A stretch of DNA of 64,000 bases from Acetobacterium wieringae (GCF_001766835.1 NZ_LKEU01000017.1:1-64000); one strand, 5' to 3'; shown: positions 17,593-29,796, counted from the stretch's first letter. Notes: generated by a model from the letters alone, not told the origin. Numbers and translations are program-made.

Positions 17593-19188
17593 ATGAATGA
17601 GAAGATTAAGGGCTACTTAGAGAAAATTAAAAACCTATGGACCGGAACATCCAAGAAAGTCAAGATTTTGTTGATTGGCGGGGTTGTGCTGGTCTTATTG
17701 GCGTCCATCGGACTGACTGCGCTGCTCAATTACAAGGAGTACGTGCCGCTTTTTGAAGACCTGACTCAGGCCGAAACAACTGAAATTATGGCCGCCCTGA
17801 CAGAGATGGAGGCGGACGTCAAGCTGGATGCCAGTGGCAATATCATGGTGCCAAAAGAAGACGAGGCTCAGGTTCGTATGGAGCTGGCCACGGCGGGCTA
17901 TCCCAAAGACGGATTGAGTTACTACGTCATTCAAGACAACAGCAGTATGCTGTCCACCGACTATGAGCGTAAGCAATACGAAAACATGCAGCTTCAGGAG
18001 CGGATTGGTGCCAGTATTAAAACCCTGGACGGAGTTAAAGATGCCATTGTCACGATTTCGGTACCAGTGGAAAATGTTTTTTATTTACAGGAAACCGAAG
18101 CAACCACCGCATCAGTTATTATTCATTTAGAAACCGGAGCAACCCTGACAAAAGAGCAGATCGCAGGAATCCAGAACCTGGTGGCTAAATCAGTAGCTGG
18201 GTTGACAAAGGATAATATTGCCCTTACCGATGGTGAAGGCAATGATTTGACTAATAGTTTGACAGCTTCCAATGGTGGCGAGTCCAAGATGAAGCTGACC
18301 AAAGCGATTGAAAATGATCTGACCCAAAAAGTCAATAACGTTTTGGATGGCCCCTATGATCCTTCCCAGTTTAAGGTATCCGTAACGGCGACCCTTAATA
18401 CCGACGCCGTTAAGCAGGAGGCGACTGTTTACACCCCGTCGCCGGATGGTGATAATTCTGGGGTGATCAATCAGGAATCGTCCAGCATGGCGATTGCCAA
18501 CGAAGATGGCACGGTTGGCGGTGTTGCCGGAACCACCGGGAATACCGATGTCACCACCTATGCCCAGAATGCTCTGACCAACGGTGGGGTCGTTACCGGA
18601 ATCAATGAAAATACCACTTATTCGGTGAGTCAGGAAATTACTCAAACCGAAAAATTGGATCCGGCCATCGAAACCGTGTCGATTGGGATTGCCATCAACG
18701 ATCCGGCAATGACTCCGGTAGCCCGGGAGAATCTGGTGCAACTGGTAGCCTTTGCTGCTGGAGTAACCCCGCAAAGCGTTACCGTGCGGAACTTTGAATT
18801 TGCCCAGGCCGAGGAAGAACCCGTAGCAGAACCGGTTCTTACCACAGAGCGATTGCTGGTGTTTGGTGGAATTGGCGCTGGGGTATTGCTGCTGTTACTG
18901 GTGCTGTTGTTTGTGCTGACCAGAGGCAAAAAGAAAAAGGGCGATGGCAAAGAAAAGAAAAAGAAACGGGGCAAACGAGGCAAAGACATCGAAGATGCCT
19001 TTGCGACCGGTGAAGATACCGAAACAGATGATTTATTTGGTGCGCTGGCAGCAGACAAAACGGAACCAATTGAGCCAATCCATCCACTTAAAGATGATAA
19101 AAAGGAAAAGATCAAAGAGTTTGCCACCACAAATCCAGAAATTGCGGCGCAGTTGTTTAAATCGTGGCTGAAGAATGAAAGCGAATAG
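17593..19188 (+). CDS. fliF: Flagellar MS-ring protein FliF
   Basis: A 531-residue membrane protein that forms the MS ring. The first membrane segment is at 24-45 and the second at about 415-440, followed by a strongly basic stretch (KKKKGDGKEKKKKRGKRG). The YscJ-like periplasmic domains lie between. The C-terminal segment KIKEFATTNPEIAAQLFKSWL binds FliG. The 144-nt gap after fliE contains TTGACA (17557) with a weak -10, but no convincing separate promoter. Confidence 0.95.
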   Translation: MNEKIKGYLEKIKNLWTGTSKKVKILLIGGVVLVLLASIGLTALLNYKEYVPLFEDLTQAETTEIMAALTEMEADVKLDASGNIMVPKEDEAQVRMELATAGYPKDGLSYYVIQDNSSMLSTDYERKQYENMQLQERIGASIKTLDGVKDAIVTISVPVENVFYLQETEATTASVIIHLETGATLTKEQIAGIQNLVAKSVAGLTKDNIALTDGEGNDLTNSLTASNGGESKMKLTKAIENDLTQKVNNVLDGPYDPSQFKVSVTATLNTDAVKQEATVYTPSPDGDNSGVINQESSSMAIANEDGTVGGVAGTTGNTDVTTYAQNALTNGGVVTGINENTTYSVSQEITQTEKLDPAIETVSIGIAINDPAMTPVARENLVQLVAFAAGVTPQSVTVRNFEFAQAEEEPVAEPVLTTERLLVFGGIGAGVLLLLLVLLFVLTRGKKKKGDGKEKKKKRGKRGKDIEDAFATGEDTETDDLFGALAADKTEPIEPIHPLKDDKKEKIKEFATTNPEIAAQLFKSWLKNESE

Positions 19189-19217
19189 ATTCATATAAAT
19201 GAAGGATGTTGACAAAT

Positions 19218-20222
19218 ATGGACGTTACCCTAACACCAAGACAAAAAGCAGCCCAGGTGGTTATTTCCCTGGGAGCCGATATTGCTTCCAGCATTTATAA
19301 ACACTTACAGGAAGATGAAATAGAAATCTTAACCTATGAGATTACCCGGCAGGAAAGTGTTCCGCCAGAGGTGGCAGATCAGGTTATTGACGAGTTTTAT
19401 GGTCTTTGTGTCGCCCAGAAGGTCTATATTGAAGGCGGGATAACGTATGCCCGGAGTGTACTGGAAAAGGCTTTTGGTGTTCAACAGGGGAGTGCTCTGT
19501 TAGAGCGGGTGACCAAAACCCTGCGTACCAAGGCCTTTGAGTTTATCCGCAAGGCTGACTATAAAAACCTGATGAATATGATCATGAATGAGCATCCGCA
19601 AACCATTGCGTTAGTGTTATCCTATGCCCGGGCGGATCAGGCCTCGGCGATTATCTCTGAGCTGCCCAAGAGTATTCGGGTTGAAGTGGTGGAGCGGATT
19701 GCCCGGATGGATCGAACCTCACCGGAGATTATCAGACAAGTTGAAACCATTCTTGAGCGTAAATTTGAATCAGTGGTATCTTTCGATTTACTGGAAGTTG
19801 GCGGTATCAACTATATTGCTGAAATTATGAACAATATTGATCGTGGTACAGAAAAATACATCTTTGATGAACTCAGTAAAAATGATGCCAAACTGTCTGA
19901 AGAAATCAGAAAGCGGATGTTTGTATTCGAAGATATTGTCATTCTCGATTCAATGTCGATTCAACGCTTCCTGCAGGAAGTCGACACCAAAGAAATGTCC
20001 GTTGCTCTTAAGGGGGCGAATAAGGGAGTTGCAGATGTAATTTTTGCCAACATGTCCCAGCGAATGGGTGAAACCGTCAAGAGTGAAATGGAATTCCTCC
20101 ATAATGTACGGGTTCGTGACGTGGAAGAAGCCCAACAGAAGATCGTTTCGGTGATCAGACGACTGGAAGAAGAAGGCGAAATCGTAACATCGAAGGGTGG
20201 AAAGGACGAGATCATTGTCTAG
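19218..20222 (+). CDS. fliG: Flagellar motor switch protein FliG
   Basis: A 334-residue rotor protein that couples torque from the stators. N-terminal FliF-binding domain, middle domain with the EHPQTIALVLSY motif, and C-terminal torque helix (MFVFEDIVILDSMSIQRFLQEVD, with charged residues in ISQRM-like NMSQRMGETVKSEMEF). AAGGA at 19202 favours ATG 19218; ATG 19206 abuts that site. Its stop overlaps the start of fliH. Confidence 0.95.
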   Translation: MDVTLTPRQKAAQVVISLGADIASSIYKHLQEDEIEILTYEITRQESVPPEVADQVIDEFYGLCVAQKVYIEGGITYARSVLEKAFGVQQGSALLERVTKTLRTKAFEFIRKADYKNLMNMIMNEHPQTIALVLSYARADQASAIISELPKSIRVEVVERIARMDRTSPEIIRQVETILERKFESVVSFDLLEVGGINYIAEIMNNIDRGTEKYIFDELSKNDAKLSEEIRKRMFVFEDIVILDSMSIQRFLQEVDTKEMSVALKGANKGVADVIFANMSQRMGETVKSEMEFLHNVRVRDVEEAQQKIVSVIRRLEEEGEIVTSKGGKDEIIV

Positions 20223-20997
20223 TATTGTAAAAGCGAAATGGGTATCTCAAACAACTGCCCCAGTGGTGATACCAATGACAGTTCAACCGGAAGCAGAAAA
20301 GAGTAGCGAAGGTCAACCGGTTTTAAACCCCGAAACCGCTGAAAGTAAAATTGACCATGATGACAGTGTCGAAGCCATGCACGCCGCCAATGAACTGATG
20401 AAAGAAGCCATTCGGGCTAGCCAGGAGATTAAGGAAAAATCGCAGGAAACCGGTTATCAGGAAGGGTTTTCCCAGGGCTATGCAACAGGGCATGAAGAAG
20501 GATTTCGGGATGGTAGCCAGGAGGGCTTTCAGGCTGGCTTAAAAGAAGGGCTTCACGAAGGCATGACCCAGGCCGCCACCGAAATTGACAACAAGCTCCA
20601 GGAGATCAATCAGTTGCTGGAAGTGATCAGCAATGAAAGACAGCAGGCGTTAGCCAATCAGGAACAGGAGTTGCTGGATATCGCTTTTGAAATCGCCAAA
20701 AAAATTATGAAACATCAGGTTCAGGAAGACCGGGATCTGTTTTTAAAATTCTTTGATGAGGTGATTCATGGCGATGAAGAGGATTTAAAAATCTATTTAT
20801 CGGAAAACCAGAAAACCCTTGATCTCCATATAAACAAAGAAATGTCAGAAAAATTAAAGAAGCTGGCTAAAAAGTCTAAAGTGATCATCCTAAAGGATGA
20901 GGATAAGATCATGGTGGAAACCAATGATTCGGTCATTGATATGAGTCTGCCGGTACAATTAGAGCAATTGGAGAAAGCCATCGAACAGAGTTCGTAA
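20215..20997 (+). CDS. fliH: Flagellar export ATPase regulator FliH
   Basis: A 260-residue stator-like partner of FliI. Residues 80-120 carry a run of glycine repeats (YQEGFSQGYATGHEEG then FRDGSQEGFQAGLKEG), the GxxxG-rich helix typical of FliH. The C-terminal half is the NolV/HrpE-like domain. I place the start at TTG 20215: AAAGGACGAG (20205-20214 region) precedes it, it overlaps the fliG stop by eight bases, and SSIVK matches the usual FliH opening. GTG 20197 is an alternative. Confidence 0.88.
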   Translation: MSSIVKAKWVSQTTAPVVIPMTVQPEAEKSSEGQPVLNPETAESKIDHDDSVEAMHAANELMKEAIRASQEIKEKSQETGYQEGFSQGYATGHEEGFRDGSQEGFQAGLKEGLHEGMTQAATEIDNKLQEINQLLEVISNERQQALANQEQELLDIAFEIAKKIMKHQVQEDRDLFLKFFDEVIHGDEEDLKIYLSENQKTLDLHINKEMSEKLKKLAKKSKVIILKDEDKIMVETNDSVIDMSLPVQLEQLEKAIEQSS

Positions 20998-21009
20998 CTG
21001 GAGGCAAAA

Positions 21010-22314
21010 ATGAATAAATCTGAGATTTGCAAAGCCATTCAACGGGCAGAAACCTATCATTATTTTGGCAAAATTGAAAAAGTTGTGGGAATGATGATTG
21101 AATCGGTGGGCCCGGAGTGCAGCATTGGTGATTTATGTAAAATCTTCGATCAGAATGCCGACCGCTATATTTTAGCGGAGGTGGTCGGGTTTCGCGGCAA
21201 TAAAGTATTGCTGATGCCCTATGAAGAACCAGAAGGAATCAGTTTTGGAAATATTGTGGAACCGACCGGATCGTCCCTGAAGATTGGTGTGTCAGATAGT
21301 ATGATTGGTCGGGTTGTCAATGCCATGGGGGAACCCATCGATGGGGGTGGCCCCATTGACGATACGATGCCCTATGATATTAACAGCACTGGTGCAAATC
21401 CCTTTTCACGACCATGTATCGACGATATCCTGGAATTTGGGGTGAAGGCGATCGATGGTCTATTAACGATTGGTAAGGGACAGAGAATGGGAATTTTTGC
21501 CGGTAGCGGCGTCGGTAAAAGTACCCTGATGGGAATGATTGCCCGTAACGTTAAAGCCCAGGTCAATGTCATCGCCCTGGTAGGTGAGCGAGGCCGGGAG
21601 GTTCGGCAGTTTCTGGAAAATGATCTGGGTCAGGCCGGTCTGGAACGGTCAGTGATCGTGGTGGCGACGTCGGATCAGCCACCGATGCAGCGAATGAAAT
21701 GTGCCCTGACAGCCACGACCATTGCCGAGTACTTTAAGGATCAGGGTAATGATGTTTTGCTGATGATGGATTCGCTGACCCGTTTTGCGATGGCGCAGCG
21801 GGAAATCGGTCTGGCCACCGGAGAACCGCCGGTAGCCCGGGGTTATACGCCGTCCATCTATGCGATGATGCCAAAACTTCTGGAGCGCAGCGGGAATTTT
21901 GAAACCGGCTCGATCACCGGTATTTATACCGTATTGGTTGAAGGTGATGATATGAACGAACCGGTAGCTGATACTGTCCGGGGGATTATAGATGGGCACA
22001 TCGTCCTCTCCCGTAAGATTGCCGCCAGAAATCACTATCCGGCCATCGACGTGCTCAACAGCGTCAGCCGGTTGATGTCCAACATCGTTAGTAAAGATCA
22101 GATGGAAGCAGCGTCTTCCATGCGGAATATGATGTCGGTGTATGATACCAACTACGATCTGGTCAGCATTGGTGCCTATAAAAGTGGAACCAATCCGTCG
22201 CTTGACATTGCCATTAAGAAAATTGGTGGCATTAATAAGTTTCTACAACAAAAAGTTGATGAAAAGTGTTTCTATGATGACAGCATTGAAGCCATGAAGA
22301 AGGCCGTCTTATGA
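21010..22314 (+). CDS. fliI: Flagellum-specific ATPase FliI
   Basis: A 434-residue F1-beta-like ATPase that unloads export substrates at the flagellar type III gate. Walker A GIFAGSGVGKST (near 162), Walker B VLLMMDSLTRFA (near 245) and GYTPSIYAMMPKLLERSG are intact. Preceded by TGGAGG. Ends in an ATGA overlap with fliJ. Confidence 0.96.
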   Translation: MNKSEICKAIQRAETYHYFGKIEKVVGMMIESVGPECSIGDLCKIFDQNADRYILAEVVGFRGNKVLLMPYEEPEGISFGNIVEPTGSSLKIGVSDSMIGRVVNAMGEPIDGGGPIDDTMPYDINSTGANPFSRPCIDDILEFGVKAIDGLLTIGKGQRMGIFAGSGVGKSTLMGMIARNVKAQVNVIALVGERGREVRQFLENDLGQAGLERSVIVVATSDQPPMQRMKCALTATTIAEYFKDQGNDVLLMMDSLTRFAMAQREIGLATGEPPVARGYTPSIYAMMPKLLERSGNFETGSITGIYTVLVEGDDMNEPVADTVRGIIDGHIVLSRKIAARNHYPAIDVLNSVSRLMSNIVSKDQMEAASSMRNMMSVYDTNYDLVSIGAYKSGTNPSLDIAIKKIGGINKFLQQKVDEKCFYDDSIEAMKKAVL

Positions 22315-22760
22315 AAAAATTTCAATTCCATTTAGGAAAGCTGCTTTCCTACAAAGATCAAAATCTAGAAAACGAAATGATGATATTGGGTGGGTTGACC
22401 AGACAATTAAGTGAAGAGATGGATAAACAACTGGATCTGGAAGATCAGTTGGAGAAAAGCAGAAAAAATTATGAACGGGATATGGCCGCATCGATTACCG
22501 CCACAGCTTGTCAGGTTTATCTTCACTACATGTCCTTCCTCAAAGAACAGATTCAAATTGTTGAGAAAAGAATTGATGAAATTACCGAAAAAATTGATGT
22601 TCAGATTGAAGTGGTAAAGAACTTGAAATTGGAAACCCGATCACTTGAGATCGTTAAAGAAAATCGATATGATGAGTATAAAAAAGAAATCGTCAAAGAG
22701 AACGAAAAACAGATGGAAGAATTTATCACCACCAGTAAAATTATGAATGAAGAACCCTGA
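22311..22760 (+). CDS. fliJ: Flagellar export chaperone FliJ
   Basis: A 149-residue coiled-coil protein (15-145) starting MKKFQFHLGKLLSYKDQ, the typical FliJ opening. Its four-base ATGA overlap with fliI indicates coupling. It is the last flagellar gene in this run; fliK, flgD, flgE and the export-gate genes that often follow are absent. Confidence 0.88.
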   Translation: MKKFQFHLGKLLSYKDQNLENEMMILGGLTRQLSEEMDKQLDLEDQLEKSRKNYERDMAASITATACQVYLHYMSFLKEQIQIVEKRIDEITEKIDVQIEVVKNLKLETRSLEIVKENRYDEYKKEIVKENEKQMEEFITTSKIMNEEP

Positions 22761-22795
22761 TTATCGGGGCAACATAAAGATGAAGAGGTGTAAAG

Positions 22796-23713
22796 ATGCA
22801 ATATGATACAATCATCGTGGGCGCCGGACCAGCCGGTTTAGCAGCTGGGATCTACGCTGCCCGGGGGGCACTAAAGGTTCTGATTATTGAAAAGGGTGGC
22901 ATTGGCGGACAGATTGCCACCAGCTGGGAAATTGAAAATTATCCGGGCTCTCCCCCGGACAGTACCGGCCCCGGTCTGACTGAGCGGATGCGCCAGCAGT
23001 GTGAAGAATTCGGGGTGGAGTTTGCCACCCGAACCTATCTCCGCTTTGAGCAAACAGTCTCGGGGTTTATTGTAAAAACCGATGCCGGTAATCTGGAAAC
23101 CCAGACCATCATCATGGCAACCGGAGCAGAACCCAAGCTGATTGGCTGCAAAGGAGAACGGGAACTCCGCGGGATGGGGGTCTCCTATTGTGCCACCTGT
23201 GATGCTAACTTTTTCAAAGGATTAAAGGTCGCAGTCATCGGTGGCGGTGATACAGCTCTGGAAGAAGCCTTATACCTGACAAAATTTGCCAGTGAAATTA
23301 TTATTATTCATCGCCGGGATGAGCTACGGGGTGCTAAAATTTTGCAGCAGCGGATTAGAGAGAATGAAAAAATATCGATGATGCTCAGCTGCGTCGTGGA
23401 GGAAATCAAAGGCAACGGACAGGTTGAAAGCATTATCGTTAAAAATGTGGTCTCCGGTGAGTGCACTGACGTACCCATTGACGGCGTTTTCGTTTTTGTT
23501 GGTCAAAAGCCAAATTCAGAGGCGTTTGTGGGCCAGCTGGAACGGGATGCCCGGGACTACCTGATTGCTGATGATGAAATGCATACCAACATTCCGGGCA
23601 TCTTTGCCGCCGGTGACATTCGCCGAAAATCGCTGCGACAAGTGGTTACCGCTACGGCTGATGGGGCCATTGCCGCTGTAAATGTGATCAAATACATTGA
23701 AGAACGCAAGTAA
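22796..23713 (+). CDS. trxB: Thioredoxin reductase
   Basis: A 305-residue FAD/NAD(P)H disulfide reductase. FAD-binding GAGPAGLAAGIYAAR at 9, redox pair C132-A-T-C135, second dinucleotide site VIGGGDTALEEALYL near 150 and the C-terminal FAD motif GIFAAGDIR. Full length. RBS GAAGAGGTG. It starts 35 nt after fliJ on the same strand and may be read from the flagellar operon, which is unusual. Closed by its own terminator. Electron-donor preference (NADPH or ferredoxin) cannot be settled by eye. Confidence 0.93.
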   Translation: MQYDTIIVGAGPAGLAAGIYAARGALKVLIIEKGGIGGQIATSWEIENYPGSPPDSTGPGLTERMRQQCEEFGVEFATRTYLRFEQTVSGFIVKTDAGNLETQTIIMATGAEPKLIGCKGERELRGMGVSYCATCDANFFKGLKVAVIGGGDTALEEALYLTKFASEIIIIHRRDELRGAKILQQRIRENEKISMMLSCVVEEIKGNGQVESIIVKNVVSGECTDVPIDGVFVFVGQKPNSEAFVGQLERDARDYLIADDEMHTNIPGIFAAGDIRRKSLRQVVTATADGAIAAVNVIKYIEERK

Positions 23714-23729
23714 ATTGTGATATGATTAG

Positions 23730-23754
23730 GACTAACGAAAGTTAGTCTTTTTTT
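23730..23754 (+). terminator. Intrinsic terminator after trxB
   Basis: GACTAAC-GAAA-GTTAGTC followed by seven T. Confidence 0.85.
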
Positions 23755-23830
23755 GATGCAGGCGCTTTGATGCCATTTCAAGTGAACGAACGGGTCTGCC
23801 CACCAAAAAAAAGTCGGCTATAGTCATAGA

Positions 23831-23933
23831 TTCCGGGCGATCAATGATCGCCCCTACAAATCGAAGTACTGGTATATCAAACCAGGCACACGTATTGCAT
23901 TATTTCGTAGGGGCGATTCGTAATCGCCCGGAA
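23831..23933. repeat. Paired REP/BIME-like palindromes, locus 1
   Basis: Two palindromes, GGGCGATCAATGATCGCCC (23835-23853) and GGGCGATTCGTAATCGCCC (23911-23929), face each other: the left unit reads TTCCGGGCGAT..ATCGCCCCTAC and the right unit is its reverse complement. About 57 nt separate them. The same unit occurs at 29819-29919. They look like bacterial interspersed mosaic elements. Confidence 0.75.
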
Positions 23934-23978
23934 GACGATTGTTTAATTTAATAAGAAATATTAGTTAACAGGTGAAAA

Positions 23979-25430
23979 ATGAATATCAAATTTGATTTAA
24001 ATATTACCCAAACCCAAAAACTGATTATGACCCAGGAGATGCGTCAGTCCATTGAGATTTTGCAGCTGACAGCTATGGAACTCAATGGTTTGATCGAAAC
24101 CGAAATCATGGAGAACCCGGTATTGGAATTTAATGAAGTGTCCATTAAAGAAGTGGTACCAATTAACGAGGATGGCGGACCACTAAAAGGCGATTTGGTT
24201 AAAGAAGAACCAAATCCAGAGCCGCCGCCCAAGGAGGAAATCCAGTGGGATGAGTATTTTCATAGTATGGAAAATGCTGATTACCGGGGTCAGCTTCAGC
24301 CGATTGCTGACAATGATGATGAGTATGGGTTTGAAAAATTTACGTCCCAGGAAAAAACCCTTAACGAATATCTACATTTTCAATTTACCATGCAGGAAAA
24401 GGACTTTAGTGAAGAAGAAAAACAGATTGGTGAATATTTGATTGACTGCATCGATGATAACGGTTACCTGCTCATCGACCTGGACTATGTAAAAAACATT
24501 CTGGAAGTTGCTGAAGAGCCAATCTCAAAAATGATTGCCGTTATTCAAGGATTTGATCCCAGTGGGGTGGGATGTCGGGACATAAAAGAGTGTTTGCTGA
24601 TTCAATTGCGTCAAATGGGGTATGATGATGATGAAGTGTTCATGGACATTGTCAAAAACCATTTAATTGATCTGGCTGATAACCAATTTAAGCGGATTGC
24701 TCAGGAGACTGGCTTAACAATTGAGGATGTCTATGAATTCAAAGAAGTGATCAAAACCCTGGAACCAAAGCCCGGCCGGGAGTTCTCCTGTTCGGAGCGG
24801 GTCTCGTACGTCATTCCCGATGGGAGCATCGAAATTGTCAATGATGAGTTGGTGGTGAAGGTCAATGATGTGTCAGCACCCCGACTGCGGATCAATAATT
24901 ATTATAAAGGACTCCTGAAAAATTCGGATAAAAATGATGAAACCAAGCTTTATCTGGAAAAAAAGCTCGATAGTGCGGCTTTTTTAATTAAAAGCATTGA
25001 ACAGCGGCGGGATACGATAAAAAAAGTGATTACCGCCATCGCCGAATCCCAGCGGGGATTTTTCTTTGAAGGTGTGGGTGATTTAAGGCCACTGACCCTT
25101 AAGACAATCGCTGAAACCATTGAAGTTCATGAGTCGACAGTCAGTCGGGCAATTCGCGGAAAGTATATTCAAACACCGAAAGGCACCTATGCGCTTAAGT
25201 TTTTCTTTAAACGGGGATACTCACAGGGTGAGGAAGACCGATCCTCCGATGCAATCAAACGATTGATTCAAGAGCTGATTGATCAGGAAGATAAGAAAAA
25301 ACCCCTGAGTGATCAGCGAATATCAGAATTACTACAGGCTAAAAACCTGGATGTGGCCAGGCGAACCGTTGCCAAATATCGGGAAGCGCTTTTGATCCAA
25401 CCATCCTCCAAACGAAAAGAATACCGGTAG
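23979..25430 (+). CDS. rpoN: RNA polymerase sigma-54 factor RpoN
   Basis: A 483-residue sigma-54. Region I (QTQKLIMTQEMRQSIEILQLTAMEL) binds activators; an acidic region follows (55-110); the core-binding domain lies at about 115-290; the helix-turn-helix (TLKTIAETIEVHESTVSRAIRGKYIQTP) is near 368; and the RpoN box ARRTVAKYRE at 460-469 reads the -24 element. Complete. In this window it would serve the -24/-12 promoter at 62862. Confidence 0.96.
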   Translation: MNIKFDLNITQTQKLIMTQEMRQSIEILQLTAMELNGLIETEIMENPVLEFNEVSIKEVVPINEDGGPLKGDLVKEEPNPEPPPKEEIQWDEYFHSMENADYRGQLQPIADNDDEYGFEKFTSQEKTLNEYLHFQFTMQEKDFSEEEKQIGEYLIDCIDDNGYLLIDLDYVKNILEVAEEPISKMIAVIQGFDPSGVGCRDIKECLLIQLRQMGYDDDEVFMDIVKNHLIDLADNQFKRIAQETGLTIEDVYEFKEVIKTLEPKPGREFSCSERVSYVIPDGSIEIVNDELVVKVNDVSAPRLRINNYYKGLLKNSDKNDETKLYLEKKLDSAAFLIKSIEQRRDTIKKVITAIAESQRGFFFEGVGDLRPLTLKTIAETIEVHESTVSRAIRGKYIQTPKGTYALKFFFKRGYSQGEEDRSSDAIKRLIQELIDQEDKKKPLSDQRISELLQAKNLDVARRTVAKYREALLIQPSSKRKEYR

Positions 25431-25437
25431 ATTGATA

Positions 25438-25530
25438 ACCAAAAACTAATTACCGATAAATCACTAACAAATGCCTGCAGTTTTCGTAAAATTGGGTTTG
25501 GGATTATCTTTTTAGTTTTTGGTTTTTTTT
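25438..25530 (+). terminator. Possible terminator with long loop after rpoN
   Basis: ACCAAAAACTAA (25438-25449) and TTAGTTTTTGGT (25512-25523) are perfect 12-bp complements followed by T7. The loop of 62 nt is large, so it is a weaker candidate. Confidence 0.4.
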
Positions 25531-25533
25531 AAC

Positions 25534-25585
25534 TTGTTTTTAAATTTAAAATGGGGTATAATGATTTTGTCCCAGTGGGACAAAA
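25534..25585 (+). promoter_or_regulatory. cggR operon promoter with operator over the start site
   Basis: TTGTTT (25534-25539), 17 nt, TATAAT (25557-25562). Three bases later comes a perfect palindrome: TTTTGTCCC (25565-25573), AGT, GGGACAAAA (25577-25585), covering the expected +1. GGGAC is the core of known CggR operators. Autorepression relieved by fructose-1,6-bisphosphate is the expected behaviour. Confidence 0.8.
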
Positions 25586-25616
25586 GTGAGCATGTATCCG
25601 AAAGAAGGGTGATTCT

Positions 25617-27738
<2,122 letters not shown>

Positions 27739-27777
27739 TCAGCTGAACTGAGTATAAAAAATATCATTCGAAAAACT

Positions 27778-27818
27778 TTTCAGAAGCTTTTGCAAAACCA
27801 TTGCAACTGCTTCTGAAA
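27778..27818 (+). other. Stem-loop in the gap-pgk spacer
   Basis: TTTCAGAAGC (27778-27787) pairs perfectly with GCTTCTGAAA (27809-27818); inside, TTGCAA and its repeat (TTGCAA is self-complementary) can extend the fold. No T-run follows, so it is more likely an mRNA processing or stabilising hairpin than a terminator. Confidence 0.55.
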
Positions 27819-27857
27819 TTGTTTATAAAGCAAATGAAAAACCGAGAGGATAAAAAG

Positions 27858-29048
27858 ATGAGTAAAAAAACCGTATCTGATATCGATTTAAAAGGAAAAA
27901 AAGTACTAATGCGGGCGGACTTCAATGTGCCATTGGATGAAAACGGCATCATCACTGATGAAACCCGGATCACTGCCGCCTTACCTACGATTAATTATAT
28001 TTTGGAACAGGGTGCTTCATTGATTTTAATGTCTCACATGGGTCGCCCCAAAAATCAGCCAAATCCCAAATATTCGTTGGAACCGGTTGCTAAGAAACTG
28101 TCGGAATTACTAAAAAAACCGGTTATCTTCAATGATGACGGCGCAGTAACCGGTTCGGTAACGGTTGCCGCCGCAGCGGGACTGAAACCCGGTGAGGTGT
28201 TATTGCTGCAAAATACCCGTTTCCGAGCAGAAGAAGAGAAGAACGATCAGGGCTTCTCTAAAGAACTGGCCGACCTGGGGGATGTCTTTGTCAATGATGC
28301 CTTCGGAACGGCTCACCGGGCGCATGCTTCAACAGTTGGGATCGCAGAGTTTTTACCGGGCGTTTCGGGTTTTCTGATTCAGAAAGAACTGGATTTTATG
28401 GGAAAAGCTCTGGAAAACCCGGAACGGCCCTTTGTGGCGATTCTTGGTGGGTCAAAGGTTTCTGACAAAATCGGAGTCATTAACAATCTGCTGGAAAAGG
28501 TTGATACCCTGATTATTGGTGGCGGCATGGCCTTTACCTTCCTGAAAGCTCAAGGCTATGAAATTGGCAAGTCGCTGCTGGAAGAAGATAAGTTGGAGCT
28601 GGCAAACGAGTTGGTGGCAAAAGCCAAAGCCAAAGGCGTCAACCTGTTACTGCCGGTGGATGTGGTCGCAGCTGAAGCCTTTGCGGCTGATGCGCCTTTT
28701 GTGGTAGTGGATATCAATGCCATCCCGGCCGGTTCGATGGGACTGGATATTGGCCCGGTAACGGCGGCTAGCTTTACAAAAGCAATTCTGGGCGCTAAAA
28801 CTGTGATCTGGAACGGCCCCATGGGGGTATTTGAAATGGCGGCCTTTGCCAAAGGAACCGAAGCTGTTGCCAAAGCGATGTCTGATTCTGATGCGATTAC
28901 CATTATCGGCGGTGGTGATTCCGCAGCAGCAGTAAAAATCCTTGGCTATGAAGAGGGCATGAGCCATATTTCTACCGGGGGTGGTGCTTCACTGGAATTC
29001 CTGGAAGGTAAAAAACTGCCCGGAATTGAAATCTTACAGGATAAATAA
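27858..29048 (+). CDS. pgk: Phosphoglycerate kinase
   Basis: A 396-residue kinase making ATP from 1,3-bisphosphoglycerate. [27 protein letters not shown], the central [16 protein letters not shown] and the nucleotide motif [13 protein letters not shown] are present. ATG 27858 follows GAGAGGAT; the upstream frame from 27801 is untranslated leader. tpiA starts 10 nt later. Confidence 0.96.
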   Translation: MSKKTVSDIDLKGKKVLMRADFNVPLDENGIITDETRITAALPTINYILEQGASLILMSHMGRPKNQPNPKYSLEPVAKKLSELLKKPVIFNDDGAVTGSVTVAAAAGLKPGEVLLLQNTRFRAEEEKNDQGFSKELADLGDVFVNDAFGTAHRAHASTVGIAEFLPGVSGFLIQKELDFMGKALENPERPFVAILGGSKVSDKIGVINNLLEKVDTLIIGGGMAFTFLKAQGYEIGKSLLEEDKLELANELVAKAKAKGVNLLLPVDVVAAEAFAADAPFVVVDINAIPAGSMGLDIGPVTAASFTKAILGAKTVIWNGPMGVFEMAAFAKGTEAVAKAMSDSDAITIIGGGDSAAAVKILGYEEGMSHISTGGGASLEFLEGKKLPGIEILQDK

Positions 29049-29058
29049 GGAGACTAAA

Positions 29059-29796
29059 ATGCGAAAACCAATTATTGCCGGAAACTGGAAAATGAATAAT
29101 GATAGTTTCGAAACCGAAAAATTGATGAATACCCTGTTGCCATTGGTGGCCGGGGCCGAAGCGGAGGTGGTTTTTTGTCCCACCTATCTGGGTCTGCAAA
29201 AAGCGGTGGAACTGGCTAAGGATTCCAACGTTGGCATTGGCGCTCAAAACATGCACTTTGAAAAAAGTGGTGCTTATACGGGGGAAGTTTCTGGTGAGAT
29301 GCTAAAGGCCATCGGCGTTAAATATGTTTTGATTGGCCACTCAGAACGGCGGGAATATTTTAACGAAACGGACGAAACCGTTAATAAAAAAGCCATTAAA
29401 GCTCTGAGCCTGGGGATTACCCCAATTGTCTGCTGTGGTGAAACCCTGGAAGAACGGGAGAGCGGCAAAGCGGAAGCCAAGGTGGTCGGTCAGATGGAAG
29501 CCGGACTCAAAGGCATTGACGACATCACCAAGGTGGTAGTTGCCTATGAACCAATCTGGGCCATCGGCACCGGTAAAACAGCCAGCAAGGAAGAAGCTAA
29601 CGAAGCCTGCGGATGGGTTCGAAAGACGATTGCCAAAATGTTTGGCGAAGACGCTGCCCAAAAAGTCCGGATTCAGTACGGCGGTTCCGTTAATCCCGAA
29701 AACATCAAAGACTTGATGGCCATGGACAACATCGACGGCGCTCTGGTTGGCGGTGCCTCCCTTAAACCGACTTTCTCGGAGATTGTGAAGTTTTAG
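29059..29796 (+). CDS. tpiA: Triosephosphate isomerase
   Basis: A 245-residue TIM barrel. Catalytic motifs NWKMN (11-13 region), GHSERREYF (His near 94), [12 protein letters not shown] (catalytic Glu near 164) and the phosphate-gripping YGGSVNPEN and [12 protein letters not shown] 29059 with AAGGAG upstream. Confidence 0.96.
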   Translation: MRKPIIAGNWKMNNDSFETEKLMNTLLPLVAGAEAEVVFCPTYLGLQKAVELAKDSNVGIGAQNMHFEKSGAYTGEVSGEMLKAIGVKYVLIGHSERREYFNETDETVNKKAIKALSLGITPIVCCGETLEERESGKAEAKVVGQMEAGLKGIDDITKVVVAYEPIWAIGTGKTASKEEANEACGWVRKTIAKMFGEDAAQKVRIQYGGSVNPENIKDLMAMDNIDGALVGGASLKPTFSEIVKF

